Origin: an uncultured Beijerinckiaceae bacterium
Lineage (GTDB): Bacteria; Pseudomonadota; Alphaproteobacteria; Rhizobiales; Beijerinckiaceae
Length of the DNA: 5,841 nucleotides
Direction: 5' to 3'
Assembly: GCA_937873345.1 (NCBI GenBank)
Contig: CALMRL010000391.1
Location: 1 to 5,841 of the forward strand
In this document: positions 1 through 5,753 of the stretch, one piece after another
How positions within the stretch are numbered: the first letter of the stretch is position 1
Layout: every line of letters begins with the position of its first letter
Notes under the pieces: model-generated
Database searches by the model: none
The model's input: the letters and a program-made list of their open reading frames with translations, nothing else
What the model was told of the DNA's origin: nothing
Program-made: the position numbers and the translations under genes

Positions 1-2
1 GC

Positions 3-740
3 TACGGCGCGACCGCGGACGGCTGGCCGTTCCGCGAGGGGCGCTGCTTCCTCACCTTCCGCAGCGGCGCGACGACGATCGCCCCCGCCTGCATCGAAGC
101 GGCGACGGACCGGCCCAACGTGCTTCTCATCGGCGATAGCCATGCCGCGCACCTGTGGAGCGGGCTCGCCCAGGCCTTCCCCGGCGTGAAGGTGCTCCAG
201 GCCACCGCCTCGGGCTGCAAGCCGGTGATCGGTTCCGTCGGCGCCCTCCGCTGCACGGCGCTGATGACGGAGATGCTGGAGCGTTTCGTGCCGAGCCATC
301 GCCCCGAGGCGGTGGTGCTCGCCGGGCTGTGGGACGAGGCCGACATCCCCGCCCTGCGGAGCACCGTCGAGACGCTGAGCCACGAGACCGGCCGCGTCGT
401 GGTGATCGGCCCGATGCCGCGCTACGACCGGCCCGTCGCCGGGCTGATCGCCAGGGCGATGGAGCACGGCGATCTCGCCGCCGTCGCGGCGCACAGGCTG
501 CCGGCGACGCGCGGGCTCGACCGGGCGATGGAGGAGGCGGTGGCGCCGTTCGCCACCTACGTCTCGCCTTATCGGCTGCTGTGCCCGAACGAGGCCTGCC
601 GCCTCTTCGCCGGTCCGGCGGTCCCTTTGCAGTTCGACTACCACCACCTGACACCGCCCGGCAGCGCCGTGCTGGCGGAGTTGATTGCGCGCGCCGACCC
701 AGACCTCTTTTCCCCTCAGCGATCGACGAGCAGTCGGTAG
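3..740 (+). CDS. Acyltransferase 3 (OafA/YrhL-type), C-terminal SGNH domain, 5'-truncated by window edge
   Basis: The reading frame is open from the first base of the window and ends at TAG 738-740, giving 245 visible residues. The SGNH-hydrolase block I motif LLIGDSHAAH is at visible residues 41-50, with the nucleophile Ser in GDSH. The block V motif FDYHHLT, with the DxxH catalytic Asp and His, is near residues 211-217. Several cysteines (GRCF, PACI, SGCK, LRCT, LCPNEAC) fit a disulfide-bearing extracytoplasmic domain. This arrangement is the C-terminal half of two-domain acyltransferases of the OafA/YrhL family. In these, an N-terminal multi-pass membrane domain moves an acyl (often acetyl) group across the membrane and the SGNH domain transfers it to a surface polysaccharide or similar acceptor. 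The membrane half, presumably about 350-400 residues, lies left of the window, so a free-standing SGNH protein cannot be excluded. The 3' end overlaps the convergent response-regulator gene by 25 bp. The acceptor substrate cannot be told from sequence. Confidence 0.85.
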   Translation, partial: YGATADGWPFREGRCFLTFRSGATTIAPACIEAATDRPNVLLIGDSHAAHLWSGLAQAFPGVKVLQATASGCKPVIGSVGALRCTALMTEMLERFVPSHRPEAVVLAGLWDEADIPALRSTVETLSHETGRVVVIGPMPRYDRPVAGLIARAMEHGDLAAVAAHRLPATRGLDRAMEEAVAPFATYVSPYRLLCPNEACRLFAGPAVPLQFDYHHLTPPGSAVLAELIARADPDLFSPQRSTSSR

Positions 741-1444
741 CCCAGCCCGCGCACGGTCTGCAGGAAGAGGGGGTTCGCCGGGTCGATCTCGATCTTGCGG
801 CGCAGCCTGTTCACCTGCACGTCGATCGTGCGCTCGTTGGCGGCAGCGCCGGAGCCCGACAGGGTTTCGCGCGAGACCGTGCCACCGGCGTTCTGCGACA
901 GCATCCGCAGCATCTCGCGCTCACGGTCGGTGATGCGCTGCACCTCGCCCTCGCGCTTCAGCTCCCCGCGCTCGATGTCGAAGGTGAAGGGGCCGAACTG
1001 CACCTCCTTGGGCAGGCCGTCGGCGACGGGTTGGCGGGCGCGGCGCAGGATCGAGGCGATGCGCAGCGACAGTTCGCGCGGCTCGAACGGCTTGCCGAGG
1101 TAGTCGTCGACGCCGATCTCGAAACCGAGCACGCGCTCCTCGAACTCGGTCTTGGCGGTGAGCATCAGGATCGGCACGCCGGCTGAGGCGGCGCCGTCGG
1201 CGCGCACGCGCGTCGCGAAGGAAAAACCGTCCTCGCCGGGCATCATCACGTCAAGCACCACGAGATCGAAGGCGATCGAGCGCATCGCGGTCGTCGCCTC
1301 GGCGGCGTTGCCGGCGGTGGTGATGCGATAACCCTCAGCGATGAGGTAGCGGCGCAGCAGCTCGCGGATGCGGCGGTCGTCGTCGACGATCAGGAGGTGC
1401 GCGGCGTCGTCCGCCGGAGCCTGCTGGAGCCCTTCCTCCGCCAT
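716..1444 (-). CDS. OmpR/PhoB-family two-component response regulator
   Basis: This 242-residue protein has a receiver domain (about residues 16-135) and a C-terminal winged-helix DNA-binding domain (about 146-240). The receiver has the acidic pocket DDD at 21-23, phospho-acceptor Asp65 in VVLDVMMPG, Thr96 in LTAK and Lys118 in GKPF, so every residue needed for phosphotransfer is present. The recognition-helix segment NERTIDVQVNRLRRKIE (203-219) and the wing TVRGLGYRL (230-238) are canonical for OmpR/PhoB regulators. The start is the ATG at 1444-1442. A GGGAGG Shine-Dalgarno sequence lies about 9 nt upstream. The style resembles the alphaproteobacterial PetR-like group, but I do not assign a symbol. 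No sensor kinase lies next to it: the next gene upstream on the same strand is a catalase-like gene 184 bp away, and the downstream gene converges. It is therefore an orphan regulator within this window, and its partner and targets are unknown. The stop TGA lies inside the end of the acyltransferase gene. Confidence 0.95.
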   Translation of the reverse strand: MAEEGLQQAPADDAAHLLIVDDDRRIRELLRRYLIAEGYRITTAGNAAEATTAMRSIAFDLVVLDVMMPGEDGFSFATRVRADGAASAGVPILMLTAKTEFEERVLGFEIGVDDYLGKPFEPRELSLRIASILRRARQPVADGLPKEVQFGPFTFDIERGELKREGEVQRITDREREMLRMLSQNAGGTVSRETLSGSGAAANERTIDVQVNRLRRKIEIDPANPLFLQTVRGLGYRLLVDR

Positions 1445-1583
1445 CGTTCCCGGCCTCCCGCCCCGCTATGCCATCGGCTGCCATGCCATGAGCCGCCGCC
1501 GGCGTCGATCATCCTTCCGATGCCGCCACGCGGGAGGGCGGTGCCGGCGGGCTGGGCGAGGGCGCCGACCGTCCGAGTTCCGC

Positions 1584-1620
1584 GCCGAGGCTCGTGCTGC
1601 CTCGGTCCGGCAGCCTCGGC
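1584..1620 (-). terminator. Hairpin just downstream of the catalase-like gene, possible terminator
   Basis: Nine perfectly complementary bases, GCCGAGGCT (1584-1592) and AGCCTCGGC (1612-1620), flank an inner 6-bp pair GCTGCC/GGCAGC (1596-1601 with 1609-1614). On the minus strand the structure begins 8 nt after the catalase-like stop codon. There is no T tract after it, so if it terminates transcription it is not a classic intrinsic terminator. It could instead be an mRNA 3' stabilising stem. Its position between two same-strand genes suggests that the regulator gene has its own promoter. Confidence 0.4.
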
Positions 1621-1628
1621 CGGCAGCG

Positions 1629-2714
1629 TCAGTCCGGAATGTCCTGCAGTCCGCCCGGCTCCCGCTCCGTCTCGCCGTTGCGGCCATGGCGAAAGGCGGA
1701 GAGGGCGGGATAGGTGGCGAGCCGCGCCCGCATCAGCGAACCCAAGGGGCGATGCGCGGCGAGGCTGTGCGTGGGGCTGAACGCCATCACATCGTCCATG
1801 TAGCGCTGCCGCGCCGTGCCGTAGGCATCCTGCGGCGGGAGGACGATGCGGGCGACGGCGACGTAGGGGCTCCTGCTCTCCGGCCACACCTTCGAGGCGT
1901 CCTCGACCGGCATCTCGTCGAGGTCGGTGGCGAGTTGCACCCTGATCTCGAACTCGGCGCCGCTCGCCTTGAGGTAGTCGACGACGGACCGGCGGAAGGC
2001 GTCGCGGTCCGAGCCGACATCGAGCCTGGTGCCGGCCTCGGCGACCAGCGCCGGCGTCACCGGGACGGCGGCGATCTTGGCAACATACGCGCCGTACCGC
2101 AGCGCCGCCTGGCTGTAGTAGGTGTCGGCGAGCGGCGGGATCGGCGGATGGCCGAAGAAGTCGAGGCTGCCGCTGGCGCCGCCGATCGCGGCATTGGTGA
2201 CGCGCGCCACCGTCGACACGGCCTGCTTGAAGCCTTCCGACTTCTCGACGTTAGCCTCGATCTTCTTCATCGCCTTGGCGAAGGCGGCGGCGTCGGCCTG
2301 CGGGAAGGCCGGGCCGGTCGCCAGCACGAAATCCTGCGTCCCGGCCTGGTGGCCCGGCATCTTCTCGCCCTCGACGCCGAACACCTTGATCGCCATGCCG
2401 CGGTGCGTCGACACGGCGTCCGACAGCAGCTCGCCCGGCCCCACCGCCATGCGCACGGCGACGGCGTAGGTCGCGGGATGCGCGAACAGCCCCTGCCGCA
2501 GCGGTTCCGGCAGGCCGTCGAAGACCCGCAGCTCGCCCTTCATCAGCCCGTGGCTCTTGGCGTGCGAGGCGCGGACCGCGTGGTGGTAGCGGGCGGCGGT
2601 CATCTCGCTCTCATGCGTCATCGAGCCGATGATCGAGGCGATCGACTCCGCCTCGTCGGCAGGCACCTGCTCGATGTCGTCGCTGTAGCGGAGGTAGTGC
2701 GGCTGGTCGGGCAA
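1629..2714 (-). CDS. Catalase-family heme protein, short SrpA/y4iL-like type
   Basis: This is a 361-residue protein with the catalase fold signature but much shorter than true monofunctional catalases (about 480-750 residues). The distal-side motif RASHAKSHGLMKGEL (residues 48-62 from this start) carries the expected distal His at about 51. RGMAIKV matches the conserved catalase segment RGMAxKF. The proximal heme-ligand motif RLATYPALSAFRHG, near the C-terminus, carries the Tyr at about 335 in the usual R-x-x-x-Y context. Where related proteins have an Asn (NHP or NNTP), this one reads LATGPAF, so the distal Asn seems to be missing. The family (SrpA of Synechococcus, y4iL of Rhizobium) is thought to bind heme and act as a peroxidase or weak catalase; the activity here is inferred. 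The start is chosen as TTG at 2714-2712 because AGGAG lies 7 nt upstream. A TTG at 2750 would add 12 residues but has only a poor ribosome site, and an in-frame stop lies just above it. The gene diverges from an Old Yellow Enzyme gene. Confidence 0.88.
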   Translation of the reverse strand: MPDQPHYLRYSDDIEQVPADEAESIASIIGSMTHESEMTAARYHHAVRASHAKSHGLMKGELRVFDGLPEPLRQGLFAHPATYAVAVRMAVGPGELLSDAVSTHRGMAIKVFGVEGEKMPGHQAGTQDFVLATGPAFPQADAAAFAKAMKKIEANVEKSEGFKQAVSTVARVTNAAIGGASGSLDFFGHPPIPPLADTYYSQAALRYGAYVAKIAAVPVTPALVAEAGTRLDVGSDRDAFRRSVVDYLKASGAEFEIRVQLATDLDEMPVEDASKVWPESRSPYVAVARIVLPPQDAYGTARQRYMDDVMAFSPTHSLAAHRPLGSLMRARLATYPALSAFRHGRNGETEREPGGLQDIPD

Positions 2715-2930
2715 CGGCTCGCTCCTGCATCGCCGAAACGTCTCCAACAACCTGGGCCGGACGCTGTTCCCACCGGGTCATGGCGCGACCTTGCCGGACG
2801 CCATGCATGATCGGCCGCGGAGCAGGGCGTGGACATGGCGGCGCGAAGCCCAATATCAAACTCTCGTTTCGACTTCATCCGCGCCGGGCGCGACGGCCGA
2901 TGCGGACTCGAGCGGAGACCCAGCGAACCC
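2715..2930. promoter_or_regulatory. Divergent intergenic region between catalase-like and Old Yellow Enzyme genes
   Basis: The two genes are transcribed away from each other across about 216 bp, so promoters for both should lie here. The only AT-richer patch is around 2851-2878, which reads CCAATATCAAACTC and then CGTTTCGAC. I could not recognise a convincing -35/-10 pair or a known operator. CATGCATG at 2802-2809 is a short perfect palindrome of uncertain meaning. No convincing gene is seen in this interval on either strand. Confidence 0.4.
2722..2726 (-). promoter_or_regulatory. Shine-Dalgarno AGGAG that selects a TTG start
   Basis: On the minus strand AGGAG is followed by 7 nt and then TTG at 2714-2712, which is ideal spacing. 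The two TTG codons further upstream (2750 and 2747) have only a weak CCAGG before them. No ATG or GTG is available in this frame between the upstream in-frame stop and the conserved YLRYSDDIE segment. The N-terminus LPDQPHYLRYS that results fits the usual short leader of this catalase-like family. Confidence 0.6.
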
Positions 2931-4043
2931 ATGGCGACAAGCCCGATCCTGCAGCCAACCAAACTCGGCGACCTCGCCTTGAAGAACCGCGTCGTGATGG
3001 CGCCGCTGACCCGCTCGCGCTCGCCGAAGGACGGCGTACCGCCGCCCTTCGCAGCCGACTACTATGGGCAGAGGGCCGGCTGCGGCCTGATCGTCTCGGA
3101 AGCGACCAACATCTCTCCGCAGGGCGTCGGCTATGCCTATACGCCGGGCATCTGGTCGGATCAGCAGGTCGAGCGCTGGCGCGCGATCACCGGCACGGTG
3201 CACGCGAACGACGGCCTGATCTTTTTGCAGCTGTGGCACTGCGGGCGCATCTCGCACCCCGACGTGCAGCCGGGCGGCGCCACGCCCGTCTCCGCCTCGG
3301 CGATCAGACCCAAGGGCACCGCCTTCACCGAAACCGGCATGCAGGCGCACGTCACGCCCCGCGCCCTGGAGACCGACGAGATCCCCGGCATCGTCGAGGA
3401 CTACCGCCGCGCCGCGGTCAACGCCAAGGCTGCCGGCTTCGACGGCGTCGAGGTGCACTCCGCCAACAACTATCTTCTCGAGCAATTCGTCCGCGACACC
3501 ACCAACCATCGCACCGACCGATACGGCGGCTCGATCGAGAACCGGCTGCGCTTCCCTCTCGAGGTGGTGCGGGCGGTGACGGAGGTATGGGGCGGCGGCG
3601 GTCGCGTCGGCATCCGCCTGTCGCCGGCGACCAGCGCGCCAGGCGACACGCCGCTCGACTCCGACCCACGCGCGACCTACGGCGCCTACGTCGACGCGCT
3701 GGCCGCATTCGGCCTCCTCTACATCCACCTCATCGAGGGCGTGACGCAGCAGACCCGCGACACTCCCGATGGCGTCGATCGTGCCGACCTGCGACGCCGC
3801 TTCAAGGGCGCCTACATCGGCAACAACCAGATGACGCTGGCCCTCGCCGAGAAGGAGCTGGCGGCGGGGCACGCCGACCTGTTCTCCTTCGGCCGGCCCT
3901 ACATCGCCAACCCCGACCTCGTCGACCGCCTCGCCACAGGAGCGCCGCTGGCGGAGGCTCCCAAGCCGTACTGGTACGGCGGCGGCGCCAACGGCTATTC
4001 CGACTGGCCCGGCATGCACGGTCCGGTCGATGTCCGGCGCTGA
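2931..4043 (+). CDS. Old Yellow Enzyme family NADH:flavin oxidoreductase (NemA-like ene-reductase)
   Basis: This 370-residue protein is close in length to E. coli NemA (365 residues) and forms a single FMN-binding TIM barrel. APLTRSR (24-30) carries Thr27, the residue near FMN that marks classical Old Yellow Enzymes; the YqjM-type group has Cys there. QLWHCGRISHP (100-110) contains the conserved Gln. EVHSANNYLLEQF has the substrate-binding pair His176 and Asn179, with Tyr181 in the proton-donor position. Arg229 in RVGIRLSP and FGRPYIANPDL (320-330) are FMN-site motifs, and GGGANGYSDWP near the C-terminus is the usual family ending. Such enzymes reduce activated C=C bonds, nitro compounds, nitrate esters or quinones with NAD(P)H in the cytosol, often in electrophile defence. 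The ATG at 2931 is chosen because the protein then starts ten residues before the conserved KLGDLALKNR. The frame extends up to 2829, but those 34 extra residues have no family resemblance. The gene diverges from the catalase-like gene. The physiological substrate is unknown. Confidence 0.95.
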   Translation: MATSPILQPTKLGDLALKNRVVMAPLTRSRSPKDGVPPPFAADYYGQRAGCGLIVSEATNISPQGVGYAYTPGIWSDQQVERWRAITGTVHANDGLIFLQLWHCGRISHPDVQPGGATPVSASAIRPKGTAFTETGMQAHVTPRALETDEIPGIVEDYRRAAVNAKAAGFDGVEVHSANNYLLEQFVRDTTNHRTDRYGGSIENRLRFPLEVVRAVTEVWGGGGRVGIRLSPATSAPGDTPLDSDPRATYGAYVDALAAFGLLYIHLIEGVTQQTRDTPDGVDRADLRRRFKGAYIGNNQMTLALAEKELAAGHADLFSFGRPYIANPDLVDRLATGAPLAEAPKPYWYGGGANGYSDWPGMHGPVDVRR

Positions 4044-4181
4044 GGCACCGCCGCCGGCCCCGTCCGCCTTCACGACTTCGTAGGTCCGTGATGGACGTTT
4101 GCCTTTGCATACCGATGGCGTCGGGAGTGTAGTGGGGTGCGCGCTCGTCGATGGATCGGGCGCCGGTCCCGCGAGGGTTCA

Positions 4182-4817
4182 ATGTCGCAGAACGTATTCA
4201 GGCAGGGCTTCGCGATCGGCCGTGCCGAGCGAAGCCGCCTGAAGCCGCATGGGTCGGGGATCGTGTGGTTCACCGGCCTCTCCGGCGCCGGCAAGACGAC
4301 GCTCGCCGACCGTGTCGAGGCGCGGCTGAACCGGGCAGGCGTGCACACGGCGATGCTCGACGGCGACGACATGCGCCACGGGCTGAACGCCGACCTCGGT
4401 TTCGGGCCGGCGGACAGGAACGAGAACGTGCGCCGCGTCGCCGCCGTAGCGCGGCTGATGGCGGACGCCGGATTGATCGTGCTGTGCCCCCTGATCTCGC
4501 CGTTCCGCCGCGAGCGGGCGATGGCCCGCGCCGCGGCGGGTGACTGCGTCTTCCTCGAAGTCTTCGTCGACACACCGCTCGCGACCTGCATCGCGCGCGA
4601 CCCGAAGGGCCTGTACCGGCGGGCCCTGGCGGGCGAACTCCGCGATTTCACGGGGCTCGACCAGCCCTACGAGGCCCCCGACGCGCCGGACGTGGCCGTC
4701 GGCCGCGACGGCGAGACGGTCGAGCGCTCCGTCGAGCACGTGACCGCCGCCCTGATCGCCGCCGGCCTCATCGAGGACGCCCGTCATGGCACCTGGCCCC
4801 CGTTCCGCGAGGCGTGA
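4182..4817 (+). CDS. cysC: Adenylylsulfate (APS) kinase
   Basis: This 211-residue cytosolic kinase phosphorylates adenosine 5'-phosphosulfate with ATP to give PAPS, the activated sulfate used for assimilation or for sulfating glycans and lipids. The Walker A P-loop GLSGAGKTT spans 32-40 (Lys38). LDGDDMRHGLNADLGF (59-74) is the APS-binding block, with Asp in place of the common Asn in DGDN. RNENVRRVAAVARLM (79-93) and LISPFRRER (104-112) with Ser106 follow. FVDTPLATCIARDPKGLYRRA and FTGLDQPYEAP complete the family pattern and the expected length. The start ATG 4182 has GAGGG about 4-5 nt upstream; a GTG 45 nt earlier would add an unconserved Arg-rich leader. It stands alone: no cysD, cysN, cysH or sulfotransferase is visible on either side, whereas many alphaproteobacteria carry cysC fused to cysN. 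About 138 bp separate it from the preceding gene, with no clear promoter. The route its PAPS feeds cannot be decided here. Confidence 0.95.
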   Translation: MSQNVFRQGFAIGRAERSRLKPHGSGIVWFTGLSGAGKTTLADRVEARLNRAGVHTAMLDGDDMRHGLNADLGFGPADRNENVRRVAAVARLMADAGLIVLCPLISPFRRERAMARAAAGDCVFLEVFVDTPLATCIARDPKGLYRRALAGELRDFTGLDQPYEAPDAPDVAVGRDGETVERSVEHVTAALIAAGLIEDARHGTWPPFREA

Positions 4818-4835
4818 GCGAGCCGTCTGCGCGAT

Positions 4836-4849
4836 GCCTGTGGACAGGC
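4836..4849 (+). terminator. Small hairpin after cysC
   Basis: GCCTG (4836-4840) and CAGGC (4845-4849) form a 5-bp stem with a TGGA loop, 19 nt after the cysC stop, followed by a weakly T-containing stretch (TCGTCGATGTTTGTT). It is short and overlaps the possible -35 box of the tRNA, so a terminator role is only tentative. Confidence 0.2.
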
Positions 4850-4869
4850 TCGTCGATGTTTGTTATCTG
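4841..4869 (+). promoter_or_regulatory. Possible tRNA-Lys promoter
   Basis: TGGACA at 4841-4846 resembles a -35 box (five of six matches to TTGACA). After 17 bp comes TATCTG at 4864-4869, a weak -10 element (three of six). Transcription would start about 24 nt before the tRNA. The spacing is right but the -10 is poor, and the -35 overlaps a small hairpin, so this is a suggestion only. Confidence 0.25.
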
Positions 4870-4899
4870 CCACGCCCTGTCGCCCCGCCGGGCCGCGAC

Positions 4900-4975
<76 letters not shown>

Positions 4976-5230
4976 CCTAAACCTTTCATATTGTAAGCGA
5001 TTTTGGCCTGCTAAGCGTTACCTGGAGGTCGGCCGGCTGGCGTGGTGTCCATATGGTGTCCATGAGAGGGCACACCAGAAACGAACAGCGACCCCAGCAA
5101 AACGTTGGTAAAAAGACCAGCTACTCCGGCGGGACCCAAATCCTCCTATTCGTCTAACTCTTTGTTTGCGCTAGATAATCGACCAGTGCAGCGTACGATC
5201 GCGGCGTCGCTCACGTTCAAGAACACCGCC
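4976..5230. other. Low-GC, apparently non-coding segment after tRNA-Lys
   Basis: By hand count, positions 4981-5220 are about 53% GC, against roughly 70% or more in the flanking genes such as cysC. The frame of the next gene stays open back to 5105, but the residues encoded there (Ser/Pro/Asn-rich) do not resemble that protein's family. I see no convincing gene in it. It holds the TGGTGTCCAT tandem repeat and an AT-rich patch around 5161-5179 (including GATAAT at 5174-5179) that could contain the promoter of the downstream gene, though no good -35 is paired with it. The composition break begins directly at the tRNA end, which suggests acquired DNA. Confidence 0.55.
5043..5063. repeat. Tandem direct repeat TGGTGTCCAT x2 with partial inverted copy
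   Basis: TGGTGTCCAT occurs at 5043-5052 and again at 5054-5063, separated by a single A, giving an 11-bp period (one helical turn). A partial inverted copy, ACACCA, lies at 5072-5077. Protein-binding repeats on one face of the helix, about 70-100 bp from a tRNA 3' end, would suit arm-type sites for a tyrosine recombinase/excisionase or a repressor operator. The repeats are seen directly; the function is inferred. Confidence 0.6.
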
Positions 5231-5713
5231 ATGACCGCTCTCAGCCAGCTCAAGCTCGCCGCCGCGACCCCCACCCGGGACCGCACGCCCGTCGGCCGCG
5301 TTCGCCGCCGCCTCCTCGATGGCCTCGACCTGCAGATCGAGCTAGCCGCCGCCGCCGATGGCGCCGGCACGACGGTAAGCCGCACCCGCCAGCGTTGGGT
5401 GAAGAACGACACGGGCGGCAAGGATCTGCGCGATCTGCCGGTGCGGCTGCGGCGCTGGTGGTGGCGCGACGAGGCCGGTCGCGTCTACCTTGGGCTGCGC
5501 CACGGCGCCCGGCTGCTGGAGATCGCGCCGGGCAAGCGGGCCATCGACGTCGGGACGATGGGGGACCTGCCGGGACAGCTGCGGCTGCTGCGCGAGGCGG
5601 TGCAGACGGGCGAGCTCGATGCTGCTATCGGCACCGCCGTGAGCCCCCGCGAGGTGCCGAAGAAGGAGAAGGCGCCCGTCGCTGGGCGCAGCGCGTCGGC
5701 GAAGGCGCAGTAG
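5231..5713 (+). CDS. Small hypothetical protein, DUF6641-like
   Basis: This is a 160-residue, basic, soluble protein with no signal peptide or membrane segment. The N-terminus MTALSQLKLAAA, the central block RLRRWWWRDEAGRVYLGLRHGARLLEI (three tandem Trp at 76-78), the segment GKRAIDVG (101-108) and the ending LREAVQTGELDAAI (120-133) match my recollection of the DUF6641 family. That family is found scattered in proteobacterial genomes and has no known function. The C-terminal tail (about 138-160) is Lys/Ala/Ser-rich and probably disordered. The ATG at 5231 is chosen because the family begins with M-[ST]-A-L-x-x-L-K-L; upstream codons in frame show no such resemblance. The ribosome site is weak. 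The gene sits alone between a low-GC segment after tRNA-Lys and a transposase remnant, so it looks like cargo of an acquired region. The family assignment is from memory and not checked; no function should be assumed. Confidence 0.75.
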   Translation: MTALSQLKLAAATPTRDRTPVGRVRRRLLDGLDLQIELAAAADGAGTTVSRTRQRWVKNDTGGKDLRDLPVRLRRWWWRDEAGRVYLGLRHGARLLEIAPGKRAIDVGTMGDLPGQLRLLREAVQTGELDAAIGTAVSPREVPKKEKAPVAGRSASAKAQ

Positions 5714-5741
5714 CGCGCGCCCGGGACAATCGGGCCGCGCG
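5714..5741 (+). terminator. Terminator-like hairpin right after the DUF6641-like stop
   Basis: The stem starts at the base after the TAG stop. CGCGCG (5714-5719) pairs with CGCGCG (5736-5741) and CCCG (5720-5723) with CGGG (5731-5734), with a single bulged C at 5735 and the loop GGACAAT. It is a strong GC stem, but no T run follows, so intrinsic termination is plausible rather than certain. It also separates the gene from the convergent transposase remnant. Confidence 0.45.
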
Positions 5742-5753
5742 TCGCGCTGGCAC

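Noticed and set aside
155..1186. 343-codon plus-strand frame across the acyltransferase and regulator
   Set aside because: It is out of frame with the SGNH domain and antisense to the regulator, with an Arg/Gly/Ala-rich composition typical of a GC-rich shadow frame.
1368..2810. 480-codon plus-strand frame opposite the catalase-like gene
   Set aside because: It is Arg/His/Gly-rich shadow translation, antisense to a conserved protein, and runs across an intergenic region and two other genes.
2829..2930. 34-residue N-terminal extension of the Old Yellow Enzyme
   Set aside because: The family starts close to KLGDLALKNR. The extension has no targeting signal and no conservation pattern, and it would occupy the divergent promoter region.
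2856..4073. 405-codon open frame antisense to the Old Yellow Enzyme gene
   Set aside because: Long antisense frames are routine in GC-rich DNA. Its composition is low-complexity Gly/Ala/Val/Asp/Arg with no motif, while the opposite strand encodes a full conserved enzyme.
4137..4181. 15-residue N-terminal extension of CysC
   Set aside because: It would use a GTG start and an Arg-rich leader not seen in APS kinases; the ATG at 4182 has GAGGG just upstream.
5151..5179. Sigma-70 promoter for the DUF6641-like gene using GATAAT
   Set aside because: GATAAT at 5174-5179 is a fair -10, but the hexamer at the proper distance (CGTCTA) does not resemble a -35, so it is not listed as a feature.
5105..5230. 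N-terminal extension of the DUF6641-like protein
   Set aside because: The frame is open but the DNA is low-GC and the encoded residues are unlike the family, whose proteins start at MTALSQLKL-type sequence.
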